Source of the DNA: Dehalococcoidia bacterium
GTDB lineage: Bacteria; Chloroflexota; Dehalococcoidia; Tepidiformales; Tepidiformaceae
Length of the DNA stretch: 64,000 nucleotides
Direction of reading: 5' to 3'
Assembly: GCA_003104995.1 (NCBI GenBank)
Contig: PQAO01000026.1
Span: 242,359 to 306,358 of the forward strand
The position numbers and the translations under genes were made by a program. This document shows, one piece after another, positions 26,777 through 35,682 of this stretch (position 1 is its first letter; every line of letters begins with the position of its first letter). Below the pieces are notes generated by a model. That model had not been told where the DNA came from and made no database searches. It saw only the letters and a program-made list of their open reading frames with translations.

Positions 26777-29700
26777 ATGGCCATCACAAACACTGAGCGC
26801 GTCGGCAAAGCGCTGGACCTGTTGCGGGATGGCCTGCGGCCCTTCGTCGAGCGCGAAGTGCGGTCGCGCTATAGCGGCAGCTCTGCCGACCAGATCCGCG
26901 ACATCCTGAGCGACACGCGCCTTGGCGGCGACCGTGCTGACCCACTTAACGACATCGCGGTGCTGTTGGTCGTGATGGACCGCCTCTGGGGCGAGGTGTT
27001 TCGGCTCACGCTGGGCAGGGCAGAACGCAGCCTCGTCAACGAGCTCATTGATGTCCGAAACAAGTGGGCGCACCAGAACGCCTTCTCTGGTAACGACACT
27101 TATCGGGCGCTCGACTCCGTCTCCCGCCTCCTGACGGCGGTCTCCGCCTCGCAGGCAGAGGAAGTCGAGAAGATGTCGATGGAGCTGCAGCGCGTCCGCT
27201 TCGACGAGCAGGTGCGAAGCCAGCAACGGCGCTCGGCTGGCACCGTCGTCGAAACGCAGGTCACCGGCAACCTCAAGCCGTGGCGGGACGTGGTGACACC
27301 ACACCCCGACGTTGCCTCGGGCCGCTACCAGCAGGCGGAGTTCGCCGCCGACCTCTGGCAGGTCCACCTCGGCGAGGGCTCGGACGATTACCGGAATCCG
27401 GTCGAGTTCTTCCGCCGCACCTACCTGACGGTGAGCCTCAAGCAGATGCTCACCGGCGCCATCCTGCGCCTCTCCGGCAAGGGTAGCGACCCGGTCGTCC
27501 AGCTCCAGACGAACTTCGGGGGCGGCAAGACGCACTCGATGCTCGCGCTCTACCACCTGTTCTCGGGCGCGAAGCCAAGCGAGCTGGCCGGGATCGACGC
27601 CGTCATGGCAGATGCCGGCGTCACCGAGCTGCCACGAGTGGCGAAGCCGGTTGTCCTCGTCGGGAACAAGATCTCGCCGGGTAACCCCACGACGAAGCCG
27701 GACGGAACAGTCGTGCGCACGCTCTGGGGCGAGCTCGCCTGGCAGCTTGGCGGGCGTCCCGCCTTCGACCGCATCCGTGCCGACGATGAGAGCGCGACGA
27801 ACCCCGGCGACCGTCTGCGGGAGCTTCTCGAGGAGTATGGCCCAGCGCTCATCCTCATCGACGAATGGGTCGCGTACGCGCGCCAACTCCACGATGCGAA
27901 GGACCTGCCAGCCGGCGACTTCGATACGCACTTCACCTTCGCGCAGGCGCTGACCGAGTCGGCGAAGCTGGCGGAGAACTGCCTGCTCGTTATCAGCCTC
28001 CCGGCTTCAGACACGGGAACTTCGCCCCATGCACAAGCAGATGACATCGAGGTTGGTGGACAGCGCGGCCGTGAGGCGTTGCAGCGGCTCCAGAACGTGA
28101 TTGGACGCGTGGAATCGTCGTGGCGCCCGGCAAGTGCGGAGGAAGGCTTCGAGATCGTGCGCCGGCGTCTGTTCCAGTCCCTCGAGGGTCCGGAGAAGTT
28201 CACCGACCGGGACACGGTTGCTCGCGCCTTCGCCGACCTCTACCGGACACAGCACCAGGAGTTCCCGCCCGAGTGCCGCGAATCGGACTACGAGCGCCGG
28301 ATCAAGGACGCCTACCCGATCCACCCTGAGGTGTTCGACCGGCTCTATGGCGACTGGTCGACGCTGGTGAAGTTCCAGCGCACGCGTGGCGTGCTGCGCC
28401 TCATGGCCGCGGTCATCCACAGCCTCTGGGAGAAGGGCGACCGCAACCCGCTCATCCTGCCCTGCAACATCCCAATTGACGACCCGCGCGTGCAGTTCGA
28501 GCTGACACGGTACCTGCCCGAGGGATGGGTGCCGGTCATCGAACGAGATGTGGACGGACCCAACGCGTTGCCGCTGCGGATCGACAACGACATCACTAAC
28601 CTCGGGCGGTTCCATGCGACGCGACGTGTTGCACGCACTATCTACCTTGGTTCAGCTCCGACCGCCGAAGCGGCGCATCGGGGCGTTGAGGACCGGCGAA
28701 TCAAGCTTGGTTGCGTGATGCCGGGAGAATCGCCCCAGATCTTCGGCGATGCGCTCCGGCGGCTAGCTGCTGCTGCGACCTACCTCTACCCCGACGGCAA
28801 CCGCTACTGGTACTCGACCCAGCCGACCGTCACCAAGATGGCGGAGGACCGCGCCGAGCAGCTTAAGCGCGAGCCGGACAAGGTCGCGCAGGAGATTGAA
28901 CGCCGCATTCGGCTGGACGTGGATGACCGGAAGAACGGCTCGAAGGGCGACTTCTCTCGCGTCCATCCGTTCCCGCAGTCCGGCTACGACGTCCCGGACG
29001 ACACCGATGCCCGCCTGGTCATCCTTGGACTCGACCACCGCTACAGCCGCGAGAACAACCTCTCGGAGCAGGCAGCCAAGGCTATCCTCGAAAGCCGAGG
29101 AAGTGCACCACGTGGCTACCGCAATACGCTTGTGTTCCTCGCCGCCGATGCAGTCCGTCTCCAAGACCTTGACGAGGCGACACGCCGCTTCCTCGCGTGG
29201 GACTCGATCCTGGCGGAAAGGGTACAGCTGGAGTTGGACCCGAGCCGCGTGAAACAGGCCGAGACCCAGAAGGCGGCCAGCGACAGCGCCGTGACTGCGC
29301 GCATCCCGGAGACATATCAGTGGTTGCTGGTGCCTGTGCAGCCAACTCCGCAGGCTCCTGTGACGTGGCAGAGCATCCGTCTCTCCGGGCAGGATCGGCT
29401 GGCGGCACGCGCGAGCAAGAAGCTCCGGAGCGATGAGCTGCTCATCACGGGCCTCGGCCACACAGTCCTGAAGAAGTACCTCGATGACATCCCGCTCTGG
29501 CGGGGCGACCACGTTGCCATCCGCCAGCTCATCGACGACTTCGCGCAGTACACCTACCTCCCCCGGCTGCGCGACCCCGAGGTGTTGCTTGAGGCCATCC
29601 GCTCCGGCCTGCGGACGCTACTCTGGACGCAGGACTCGTTTGGGTATGCAGAGAGCTTCGATGAGGCGAGCAACCGGTACCGAGGCCTCCGCTGCGGCGA

Positions 29701-30145
29701 AGCAGTCGATGTGTCACGTCAGAACGACGCTGGTCTTCTTGTGCGTGCTGAATGGGCACAACTCCAGCGCGAGGAGGATGCGGCCAAGGCCACCGGCGCG
29801 ACTGGGCAAGGGGGAGCCGCTGCGAGCGTTTCAGCCGGCCAGACTTCCGATCCGGCTGGGGCGGGTACTGCCACGTCCGGCACAGGAACAGCGACCACAC
29901 CCGAGACGAAGCTCAGGCGCTTCCATGGAACGGTATCGCTCGACCCGAGCAGAGCGGGCCGGGACGCGAGCCGGATCGCCGACGAAGTCATCGCCCACCT
30001 CGTGGGTCTGGTCGGGGCCGACGTCCGTGTGACGTTGGAGATCGACGCCGACATCCCGGATGGTGTGCCCGACAACGTCGTGCGGACGGTGACCGAGAAC
30101 GGCCGTTCGCTGAAGTTCACGAGCCAGGGGTTCGAGCGGGAGTAG
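26777..30145 (+). CDS. DUF499-family ATPase with N-terminal Swt1-like HEPN domain
   Basis: A 1122-residue P-loop ATPase. The N-terminal about 120 residues form a Swt1-type HEPN domain with the RNase motif RNKWAH (Arg-X4-His, about residues 95-100). The ATPase core has Walker A TNFGGGKTHSM (about 239-249) and Walker B LILIDEW (about 358-364). The C-terminal region is rich in Gly/Ala/Thr (about 1010-1070) and ends in a small beta domain (VRVTLEIDADIPDGVPDNV). DUF499 and DUF1156 genes are consistently linked in predicted restriction-like defence systems. HEPN domains often cut RNA to abort infection. Here the HEPN motif is intact. AGGAG overlapping the methylase stop precedes ATG 26777. Confidence 0.85.
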   Translation: MAITNTERVGKALDLLRDGLRPFVEREVRSRYSGSSADQIRDILSDTRLGGDRADPLNDIAVLLVVMDRLWGEVFRLTLGRAERSLVNELIDVRNKWAHQNAFSGNDTYRALDSVSRLLTAVSASQAEEVEKMSMELQRVRFDEQVRSQQRRSAGTVVETQVTGNLKPWRDVVTPHPDVASGRYQQAEFAADLWQVHLGEGSDDYRNPVEFFRRTYLTVSLKQMLTGAILRLSGKGSDPVVQLQTNFGGGKTHSMLALYHLFSGAKPSELAGIDAVMADAGVTELPRVAKPVVLVGNKISPGNPTTKPDGTVVRTLWGELAWQLGGRPAFDRIRADDESATNPGDRLRELLEEYGPALILIDEWVAYARQLHDAKDLPAGDFDTHFTFAQALTESAKLAENCLLVISLPASDTGTSPHAQADDIEVGGQRGREALQRLQNVIGRVESSWRPASAEEGFEIVRRRLFQSLEGPEKFTDRDTVARAFADLYRTQHQEFPPECRESDYERRIKDAYPIHPEVFDRLYGDWSTLVKFQRTRGVLRLMAAVIHSLWEKGDRNPLILPCNIPIDDPRVQFELTRYLPEGWVPVIERDVDGPNALPLRIDNDITNLGRFHATRRVARTIYLGSAPTAEAAHRGVEDRRIKLGCVMPGESPQIFGDALRRLAAAATYLYPDGNRYWYSTQPTVTKMAEDRAEQLKREPDKVAQEIERRIRLDVDDRKNGSKGDFSRVHPFPQSGYDVPDDTDARLVILGLDHRYSRENNLSEQAAKAILESRGSAPRGYRNTLVFLAADAVRLQDLDEATRRFLAWDSILAERVQLELDPSRVKQAETQKAASDSAVTARIPETYQWLLVPVQPTPQAPVTWQSIRLSGQDRLAARASKKLRSDELLITGLGHTVLKKYLDDIPLWRGDHVAIRQLIDDFAQYTYLPRLRDPEVLLEAIRSGLRTLLWTQDSFGYAESFDEASNRYRGLRCGEAVDVSRQNDAGLLVRAEWAQLQREEDAAKATGATGQGGAAASVSAGQTSDPAGAGTATSGTGTATTPETKLRRFHGTVSLDPSRAGRDASRIADEVIAHLVGLVGADVRVTLEIDADIPDGVPDNVVRTVTENGRSLKFTSQGFERE

Positions 30146-30254
30146 TGGGGCGAGCGTCCACCTCGCGATGCGGAAAACCCTGCCGCGCCCCAAGAGGATC
30201 CGGCAAGAGTTTATGACCAAGTCTGGAGCGACAGCAGCAGAATGAGGGGGCCGA

Positions 30255-32195
30255 ATGCAACTCACGACGTTGGTAGTAAAGGGGTTCCAATCGTTCGGGC
30301 CTGAACCGACCACAATCAGCCTTAATCGGCGGACGTTTCTGCTTGGCCCGAATGGTGCTGGCAAGACTGCTATCTTGCATGCGCTCTCCCGATTGTTCGG
30401 CTATGGCCCGGAGCTGCGGCGGGTACGTCCGTTTGACTTCCATCGGCCCGCGTCGCCGCCGACGGACGGTTCTCCAAACGCCCTAGCCGAGCTGTGGATC
30501 GAGGCGCACTTCGAATATCTCGAGCTGACCGACGACGACGGTACCTACCCCACTATTCCGCCGTCCTTCAGGCACATGACTCTGCTTAGTCCTGATGGTA
30601 TTCCCCAACTTCGGGTCCGGCTCACCGCCACCATCGACGAGGATGGCCAGATTGACGAGAGCATCGCCTACGTCACTGAGGTGGATGACGATGGGGAACC
30701 GATTAAGACGTCGACCATGAACCGGCACGACCGCTCCATGGTCCAGGTCCACTATCTGCCAGCCCGCCGCGACCCGGCTGATCACATCCGTTACACAACC
30801 ACCTCGCTGCTTGGAAGGCTCCTTCGCTCGGCGAACTGGATCGACGAACGCGAATCGATCGAGGACCTCGCCGGCCAGCTCAGCGGCCTGTTGGCCGGGC
30901 ATTCAGCGGTCGAAGGGCTGGGTTCCCAACTGGCTGAGCGCTGGAGTGCGATGCACCGTGGATCGTACTTCTCCAATCCCGCCGTCTCGTTCGATACGAG
31001 CGATATTGACGCGCTGCTGCGACACCTGACAATCCGCTTCGGGCCTGCGCCTGGCGCCACCCACGTCGACTTCAACTTGCTCAGTGACGGTCAGCAGTCG
31101 CTGCTCTACATCGCCCTCATACTCGCGATGCAGACCATCGGGCGGCGGGTCTTAGCGGGCGAGCTGACGGAGTTCGATCCGGTCAAGCTGCGACCACCAG
31201 TGTTCGTGCTGCTGGCCGTCGAGGAACCCGAGAACAGCCTGTCACCCCATCACCTTGGGAGAGTTCTGTCCGAGCTAACTTCTTTCTCGGAAAACAACGG
31301 CGCCCAAGTGGTCCTGGCTACCCACTCGCCCGCATTGTTGCGGCGAGTCCCACCCGAAGAGATTCGCTACCTCTGCCTCGACGAAGCACGCTGCACGAAA
31401 ATCGCCTCAATAAAGCTGCCCGAAGGCACCGACGAGGCATCCAAGTACGTCCGCGAGGCCGTGCTTGCCTACCCCGAGCTGTACTTCTCGCGCCTAGTCG
31501 TGCTCGGCGAGGGCGACAGCGAGGAGGTTGTACTGCCGCGCCTGTTCGTTGCCCACGGGTTGATGACCGATCACGCGTCTGTGTCAGTCGTGCCACTTGG
31601 CGGCCGACATGTTAACCACTTCTGGCGGCTCCTCGCTGGCTTGGGCATTCCCCATGTCACGCTGCTCGACCTCGACGTCGGCCGACACCAGGGCGGCTGG
31701 GGTCGCTTACAGTACGCACTCCATCAGCATCGCGCCCACTCAGGTGGACCCGTTGACTTCGTGAACGAGAACCTCGCGAATCTGCTGGCCTGGGACTCCG
31801 CGGACCGGCCCGACAAGAATGACGTTGGTATCAAGGTGATCGAACGGCTGGAGGAGGTCGGCGTTTACTTTTCGGCACCGCTGGACCTGGACTACGCGAT
31901 GCTCACTTCTTACCCAAACGCGTATGGCGTGGCTGCACCTGCCCCTGACTCAGTTGACGACGGCGTGGTCGCTGCGGTTCTCGGAAAGAGTCATGGGCCG
32001 ATCGAGCAGTACAATCACGACGAACAAGCGCTATTCGACGCTTACGGCGAGCGGTTCAAACGCGGCAGCAAGCCGGCCGCCCATATCGAGGCGTTAGCGC
32101 GACTGTCCGACGACGATCTCATCGCCAACCTTCCCGATGTTTATCGGCGACTGATCTCCGCCATCGTGATCAGGCTTGAAGGCATCCCGGAGTGA
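30255..32195 (+). CDS. OLD-family ATPase-TOPRIM nuclease, Gabija GajA-like
   Basis: A 646-residue protein. The ABC-type ATPase head has Walker A LLGPNGAGKTA (about residues 29-39), signature LLSDGQQS, Walker B LLAVEEPEN and switch ATHSP. A TOPRIM domain follows (about 410-560) with the glutamate motif VVLGEGDSEE and the acidic motif LLDLDVG. This is the layout of OLD nucleases and of GajA, the ATP-regulated DNA-nicking subunit of the Gabija anti-phage system. The next gene, a UvrD helicase, starts 4 bases before this gene's stop, which matches the GajA-GajB arrangement. It is somewhat longer than typical GajA (about 580 residues). It could alternatively be a class 2 OLD pair, which is closely related. 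Confidence 0.82.
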   Translation: MQLTTLVVKGFQSFGPEPTTISLNRRTFLLGPNGAGKTAILHALSRLFGYGPELRRVRPFDFHRPASPPTDGSPNALAELWIEAHFEYLELTDDDGTYPTIPPSFRHMTLLSPDGIPQLRVRLTATIDEDGQIDESIAYVTEVDDDGEPIKTSTMNRHDRSMVQVHYLPARRDPADHIRYTTTSLLGRLLRSANWIDERESIEDLAGQLSGLLAGHSAVEGLGSQLAERWSAMHRGSYFSNPAVSFDTSDIDALLRHLTIRFGPAPGATHVDFNLLSDGQQSLLYIALILAMQTIGRRVLAGELTEFDPVKLRPPVFVLLAVEEPENSLSPHHLGRVLSELTSFSENNGAQVVLATHSPALLRRVPPEEIRYLCLDEARCTKIASIKLPEGTDEASKYVREAVLAYPELYFSRLVVLGEGDSEEVVLPRLFVAHGLMTDHASVSVVPLGGRHVNHFWRLLAGLGIPHVTLLDLDVGRHQGGWGRLQYALHQHRAHSGGPVDFVNENLANLLAWDSADRPDKNDVGIKVIERLEEVGVYFSAPLDLDYAMLTSYPNAYGVAAPAPDSVDDGVVAAVLGKSHGPIEQYNHDEQALFDAYGERFKRGSKPAAHIEALARLSDDDLIANLPDVYRRLISAIVIRLEGIPE

Positions 32196-33838
32196 TCGCG
32201 CCGACGCTCTGGATACCTGCGGCTGGGTATACGCTCGAACCGAATGCGCTCCGTGCCGCCACTGCACTGGACCGCAATGCTCTCGTTGTCGCCGGGCCTG
32301 GCGCAGGCAAGACGGAGATGCTCGCGCAACGCGCTGACTTCCTGCTCCGCACGAATACCTGTCCCTATCCACGACGGATCCTCGCGATCTCGTTCAAGAC
32401 GGATGCTGCCATGAACCTTCGTAGCCGCGTCGCGGAGCGATGTGGTCCCGAACTCGCTGCTCGGCTCGACAGCTATACCTTTCACGCTTTCGCTAAGCGG
32501 ATCATCGACCAATTCCGAGTCGTGCTGACCGGCACTGACGCCCTCGACGCAGGCTACGAGATTGGCAACCAGCGGATCGCGCGCCGTCAGATCACCTTCG
32601 ACGACATGGTGCCGCTCGCAACCGAGATACTTGACGCCTCCCGGGTGGCCGCCAACGCGGTGCGCAACACATACAGTCACGTCTTCCTCGACGAGTTCCA
32701 GGACTGTACCAATACCCAGTACAAGTTCGTTCGAACCGCATTCGGCTCTACTTCGGCCGTCCTGACCGCCGTTGGCGACATCAAGCAGAGGATCATGGGA
32801 TGGGCCGGGGCCTTAGATGGCGTCTTTGAACTGTTCGCGACGGACTCTCAAGCCGACGTGCTACATCTCTACCAGAACTTTCGCTCCGCTCCTCGGGTGC
32901 GCCGGGTCCACAATGCAATTGTCAAGGTAATGGATCCGCCGGCAGCAGTACCTGACGATGAACTCATCGGCGATGACGGTGAAGTGGAGGTCGCACGGTA
33001 TGCGACGTGTCGCGAGGAAGCGATCGCTGTCGCTGAACGCATTGACGCCTGGATCACTGAGGACGGGCTTCCACCCTCCGAGATCGCGGTGTTGGTCCGG
33101 CAACAGGCCCATTTGTTCGCCGCGCCGCTGATCAGCGAGCTGGGTGCCCGAGGCATCGCGTGCCGAAACGAGCAACACCTTCAGGACGACCTCGCCGAGC
33201 CGTTGGGGCAACTCATCCTCGACTTCCTCGCCGTGACCATCCATGACCGACAGCCTAACGCCTACCGACGCCTGGTGGAGATACTCGCGCCAGGTTTGGA
33301 CGACGACGAGAGCGACCAACAGAACGCCGCTCGCTGGCGACATCACCTGCAGCAGGCGCGCATAAGGATCCGCGACGCCGGATCGACTGGCGGTGATCTG
33401 CTCTCTGTGGTTGAGGGATTCCTAGCGGCGGTGGGCCGCGACAGATTGGTTGCGCTTTCGCCCACCTACGCTACTGGAGCCCGGTTGGACCAACTCCTCG
33501 GGTCAATCCTTGAGCGCATCGGTGAACTGGCCGCCGGTATCGGCGGAGCGCTTGATGGCTTCACGCAGGTGACGGATGACGGCTCCGTGAAGGTTCTGAC
33601 GATCCACAAGGCAAAGGGCCTCGAGTTTCACACGGTTATCGTCCTTGGAGTCGAGGCCCAGACCTTTTGGTCAGAGGACGAGGACGCGAACCGGGCCGAA
33701 TACTTCGTGGCGGTCTCACGCGCGAAGCAGCGGCTGCTACTCACCGTCACCGATGAACGTGAGAAGCCCCTCGGGGGCGGCCGTTGGGACCATGCCCGCA
33801 GCCCCCACATCGAGTTCCTCGCGTACGCGAATCCCTGA
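32192..33838 (+). CDS. UvrD/Rep-type helicase, Gabija GajB-like
   Basis: A 548-residue superfamily 1 helicase. Motif I is VVAGPGAGKTEML (about residues 32-44), motif II FLDEFQDCT, motif III VGDIKQRIMGWAGA, motif V LTIHKAKGLEFHTVIV and motif VI EYFVAVSRAKQRLLL. The size fits GajB (about 500 residues), not full-length UvrD (about 720). The start is GTG at 32192, overlapping the GajA-like stop by 4 bases. In Gabija, GajB is thought to sense DNA ends made during phage replication and to help GajA. It is the last gene of the plus-strand defence run and converges on the conjugation operon. Confidence 0.84.
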   Translation: MIAPTLWIPAAGYTLEPNALRAATALDRNALVVAGPGAGKTEMLAQRADFLLRTNTCPYPRRILAISFKTDAAMNLRSRVAERCGPELAARLDSYTFHAFAKRIIDQFRVVLTGTDALDAGYEIGNQRIARRQITFDDMVPLATEILDASRVAANAVRNTYSHVFLDEFQDCTNTQYKFVRTAFGSTSAVLTAVGDIKQRIMGWAGALDGVFELFATDSQADVLHLYQNFRSAPRVRRVHNAIVKVMDPPAAVPDDELIGDDGEVEVARYATCREEAIAVAERIDAWITEDGLPPSEIAVLVRQQAHLFAAPLISELGARGIACRNEQHLQDDLAEPLGQLILDFLAVTIHDRQPNAYRRLVEILAPGLDDDESDQQNAARWRHHLQQARIRIRDAGSTGGDLLSVVEGFLAAVGRDRLVALSPTYATGARLDQLLGSILERIGELAAGIGGALDGFTQVTDDGSVKVLTIHKAKGLEFHTVIVLGVEAQTFWSEDEDANRAEYFVAVSRAKQRLLLTVTDEREKPLGGGRWDHARSPHIEFLAYANP

Positions 33839-33946
33839 CAAACACGAGATCGCGGTGCCCGGTCGCTGGCGGACAGGATCTCGGCCAGCGGAGTTGGGGC
33901 GATGGCGCACGCACGAGATAGACATCTGCGTCGATGAACAACCGCG

Positions 33947-33962
33947 GGGCACGCTCGTGCCC
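33947..33962. terminator. Hairpin between convergent operons
   Basis: GGGCAC (33947-33952) and GTGCCC (33957-33962) form a 6-bp stem with a 4-base loop, extendable to 7 bp. It lies in the 138-base gap between the converging defence and conjugation operons. It has no T-tract on either strand, so it is at most a bidirectional transcription barrier. Confidence 0.35.
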
Positions 33963-33976
33963 AGTACATACACTCC

Positions 33977-34210
33977 CTACCCGCCTATGGAATCTTGGAT
34001 CATGCCCGCGATCACTCTGGCCAGAAGCACGATCGAGAACCCTACCAGCGCGTTCACTATGGCCGACTTCCCGCGCTCCATTTGGTGCGGGCTTCCTGCT
34101 GCGCTCATATAGAGGAACGCTCCCCACATGACGAAGAAGGCGGCAACGGCAGCGCCGACACCCATCCCGATGTTCAAGAGATTTTCAAACAGTGAGTTGA
34201 TCTGTTCCAT
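33977..34210 (-). CDS. TrbC/VirB2-like conjugal pilin
   Basis: A 77-residue membrane protein with two hydrophobic helices (GMGVGAAVAAFFVMWGAFLYMSAAG and IVNALVGFSIVLLARVIAGMI) joined by the basic loop SPHQMERGKSA. This is the typical shape of VirB2/TrbC-like components in monoderm conjugation systems, which lack a cleaved signal. AGGAGG precedes the ATG at 34210. It is the last gene of the minus-strand conjugation operon. Confidence 0.75.
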   Translation of the reverse strand: MEQINSLFENLLNIGMGVGAAVAAFFVMWGAFLYMSAAGSPHQMERGKSAIVNALVGFSIVLLARVIAGMIQDSIGG

Positions 34211-34222
34211 GACGTCGGCCTC

Positions 34223-34741
34223 CTATCTGCCGGTGTTGGTGAGCGGTTCTTCTGAACGCAGCCGGAACTCCGCAACCAGCCAGCCGCCTTCGACTCGGAC
34301 GAACCGGCAGGTGACGTGCTGCCGGAGTCGCTGCTCCCGGAGCTGCCCGGTCGTGGGATCCACGGCGCGACGGGTCTGTTCGGTGGTCACGGAGACCGTC
34401 GCTTCGCTGTCGGAGTAAGCGGTGGCCTGGACGCTGACCGTCTCGGTCGCCATCGTCTGTTGCTGTCCGAGCGCTGTTGGGTCTATCTGAGATGTCGCAA
34501 TAGCGGCGTGCACATCGCCGGTGCTCAGCTCCAGAAGTCGTCCCTTGTAGGCGTCCGGCTCACGGAAGTCGAACGTCCCGTAGGCCTCGACGAAGAGGCG
34601 GGCAGCTTCCTCCACCTCGCTCATGCCCTCGCCCTGGCCGCGGAGGCGGCTCGCGCCCTGCCAGCCGCTGACGATGGCGATCACCAGCAAGGTGGCGGCG
34701 ATGCCGCCGAGGATGAGCATCACTCCACGTCCGCCACTCAT
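34223..34741 (-). CDS. VirB8/TcpC-like conjugation protein
   Basis: A 172-residue bitopic protein. An N-terminal membrane helix (VMLILGGIAATLLVIAIVSGW) is followed by one NTF2-like extracytoplasmic domain (VEEAARLFVEAYGTFDFREP to TCRFVRVEGGWLVAEFRL). VirB8 and TcpC-type proteins scaffold the channel in Gram-negative and Gram-positive conjugation systems. The start overlaps the stop of the wall-hydrolase gene by 4 bases. Family assignment rests on fold and position and not on strong motifs. Confidence 0.62.
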   Translation of the reverse strand: MSGGRGVMLILGGIAATLLVIAIVSGWQGASRLRGQGEGMSEVEEAARLFVEAYGTFDFREPDAYKGRLLELSTGDVHAAIATSQIDPTALGQQQTMATETVSVQATAYSDSEATVSVTTEQTRRAVDPTTGQLREQRLRQHVTCRFVRVEGGWLVAEFRLRSEEPLTNTGR

Positions 34742-35673
34742 GCCGTTGGTCCCTTCACCGGGCGCCCGGCACTGGCGAAGTGCCGGGCCCAGTAGCTGTT
34801 GTCCATCGGCACCTCCTTGATGAACTCCCCTGGCTGGGTCGCCATCACGACCACGCCGTTGCCCACGTAGATGCCGACATGGGTGATGCGTTCATGTGAG
34901 ACGTAGGTGTGCTCGTAGAACATCAGGTCGCCGGGCTGGAGATATTCGAGTGGGACGGGCAGCGTCGTCTCGAACTGCGCCTGCGAGGTACGTGGCAGCG
35001 AAATGCCGAGCTGCGCGTAGATCCACTGCGTCAGGCCACTGCAATCGAAGCTGTCCGGGCCGGCGGCCCCCCACACGTAGGGGAGACCGATGCGCGATCG
35101 GGCCAACGTCACCGCCTGGGCGGGGATGCCCGCCGGGTCGAGATAGCCGTAGCTCACCGCGATGCCGAGGACGTGGTCCACATACGACCAGGAGTGGTTG
35201 TAAGCGTAGAGCGCGCGGCGGAGGTCACCAGGCGCGCCGCTGTCGAGGAGATACTGGGCCGCCGCTGGCAGGCAGTCACGGTAGTTGAACGGATCGGAGA
35301 TCCCGTCCCCGTCGCCGTCGGCACCGTAGTGGGCCCAGGTCGCCGGCATGAACTGGCAGTAGCCCAGAGCTCCAGCGGAACTCGGTCCCATGTTCGCGCC
35401 GAAGCCCGACTCGACCTTGGCAATCGCCGCGAGGAGTTGCCAGGGGACGCCCGTCGCAGCGCCAACCTGCTGCATGACGACGAGGTGCTCGGGCGGGATC
35501 TCGGCGATCGCCGCTGCGGACGCTGGTGACTGCGCGATGCCCGGCGTGCCGCCAAGGGCCGCCATCAGGAAGAGCATCGGTGCGATGAAGATCATTCCGA
35601 CAGTGCCGGCGACCTTCAGTCCTTCGTTCGCGACGCTGCCAAAGATGTCTCCAGTGGGTGGGTTCGAATTCAT
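34738..35673 (-). CDS. VirB1-like wall hydrolase: lytic transglycosylase plus NlpC/P60 peptidase
   Basis: A 311-residue bifunctional peptidoglycan hydrolase. One N-terminal membrane helix (about 20-45) is followed by an SLT domain (about 60-180) with the catalytic glutamate in AKVESGFG and the motif ALGYCQFMPATW. The NlpC/P60 domain (about 185-300) has catalytic Cys in DSFDCSGLTQW and His in ITHVGIYVG. Such two-domain enzymes open the thick wall for conjugation in Gram-positive ICEs (for example Orf14-like proteins of Tn916). AGGAGG lies 5 bases before the ATG at 35673. Confidence 0.88.
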   Translation of the reverse strand: MNSNPPTGDIFGSVANEGLKVAGTVGMIFIAPMLFLMAALGGTPGIAQSPASAAAIAEIPPEHLVVMQQVGAATGVPWQLLAAIAKVESGFGANMGPSSAGALGYCQFMPATWAHYGADGDGDGISDPFNYRDCLPAAAQYLLDSGAPGDLRRALYAYNHSWSYVDHVLGIAVSYGYLDPAGIPAQAVTLARSRIGLPYVWGAAGPDSFDCSGLTQWIYAQLGISLPRTSQAQFETTLPVPLEYLQPGDLMFYEHTYVSHERITHVGIYVGNGVVVMATQPGEFIKEVPMDNSYWARHFASAGRPVKGPTA

Positions 35674-35682
35674 GGCATCCTC

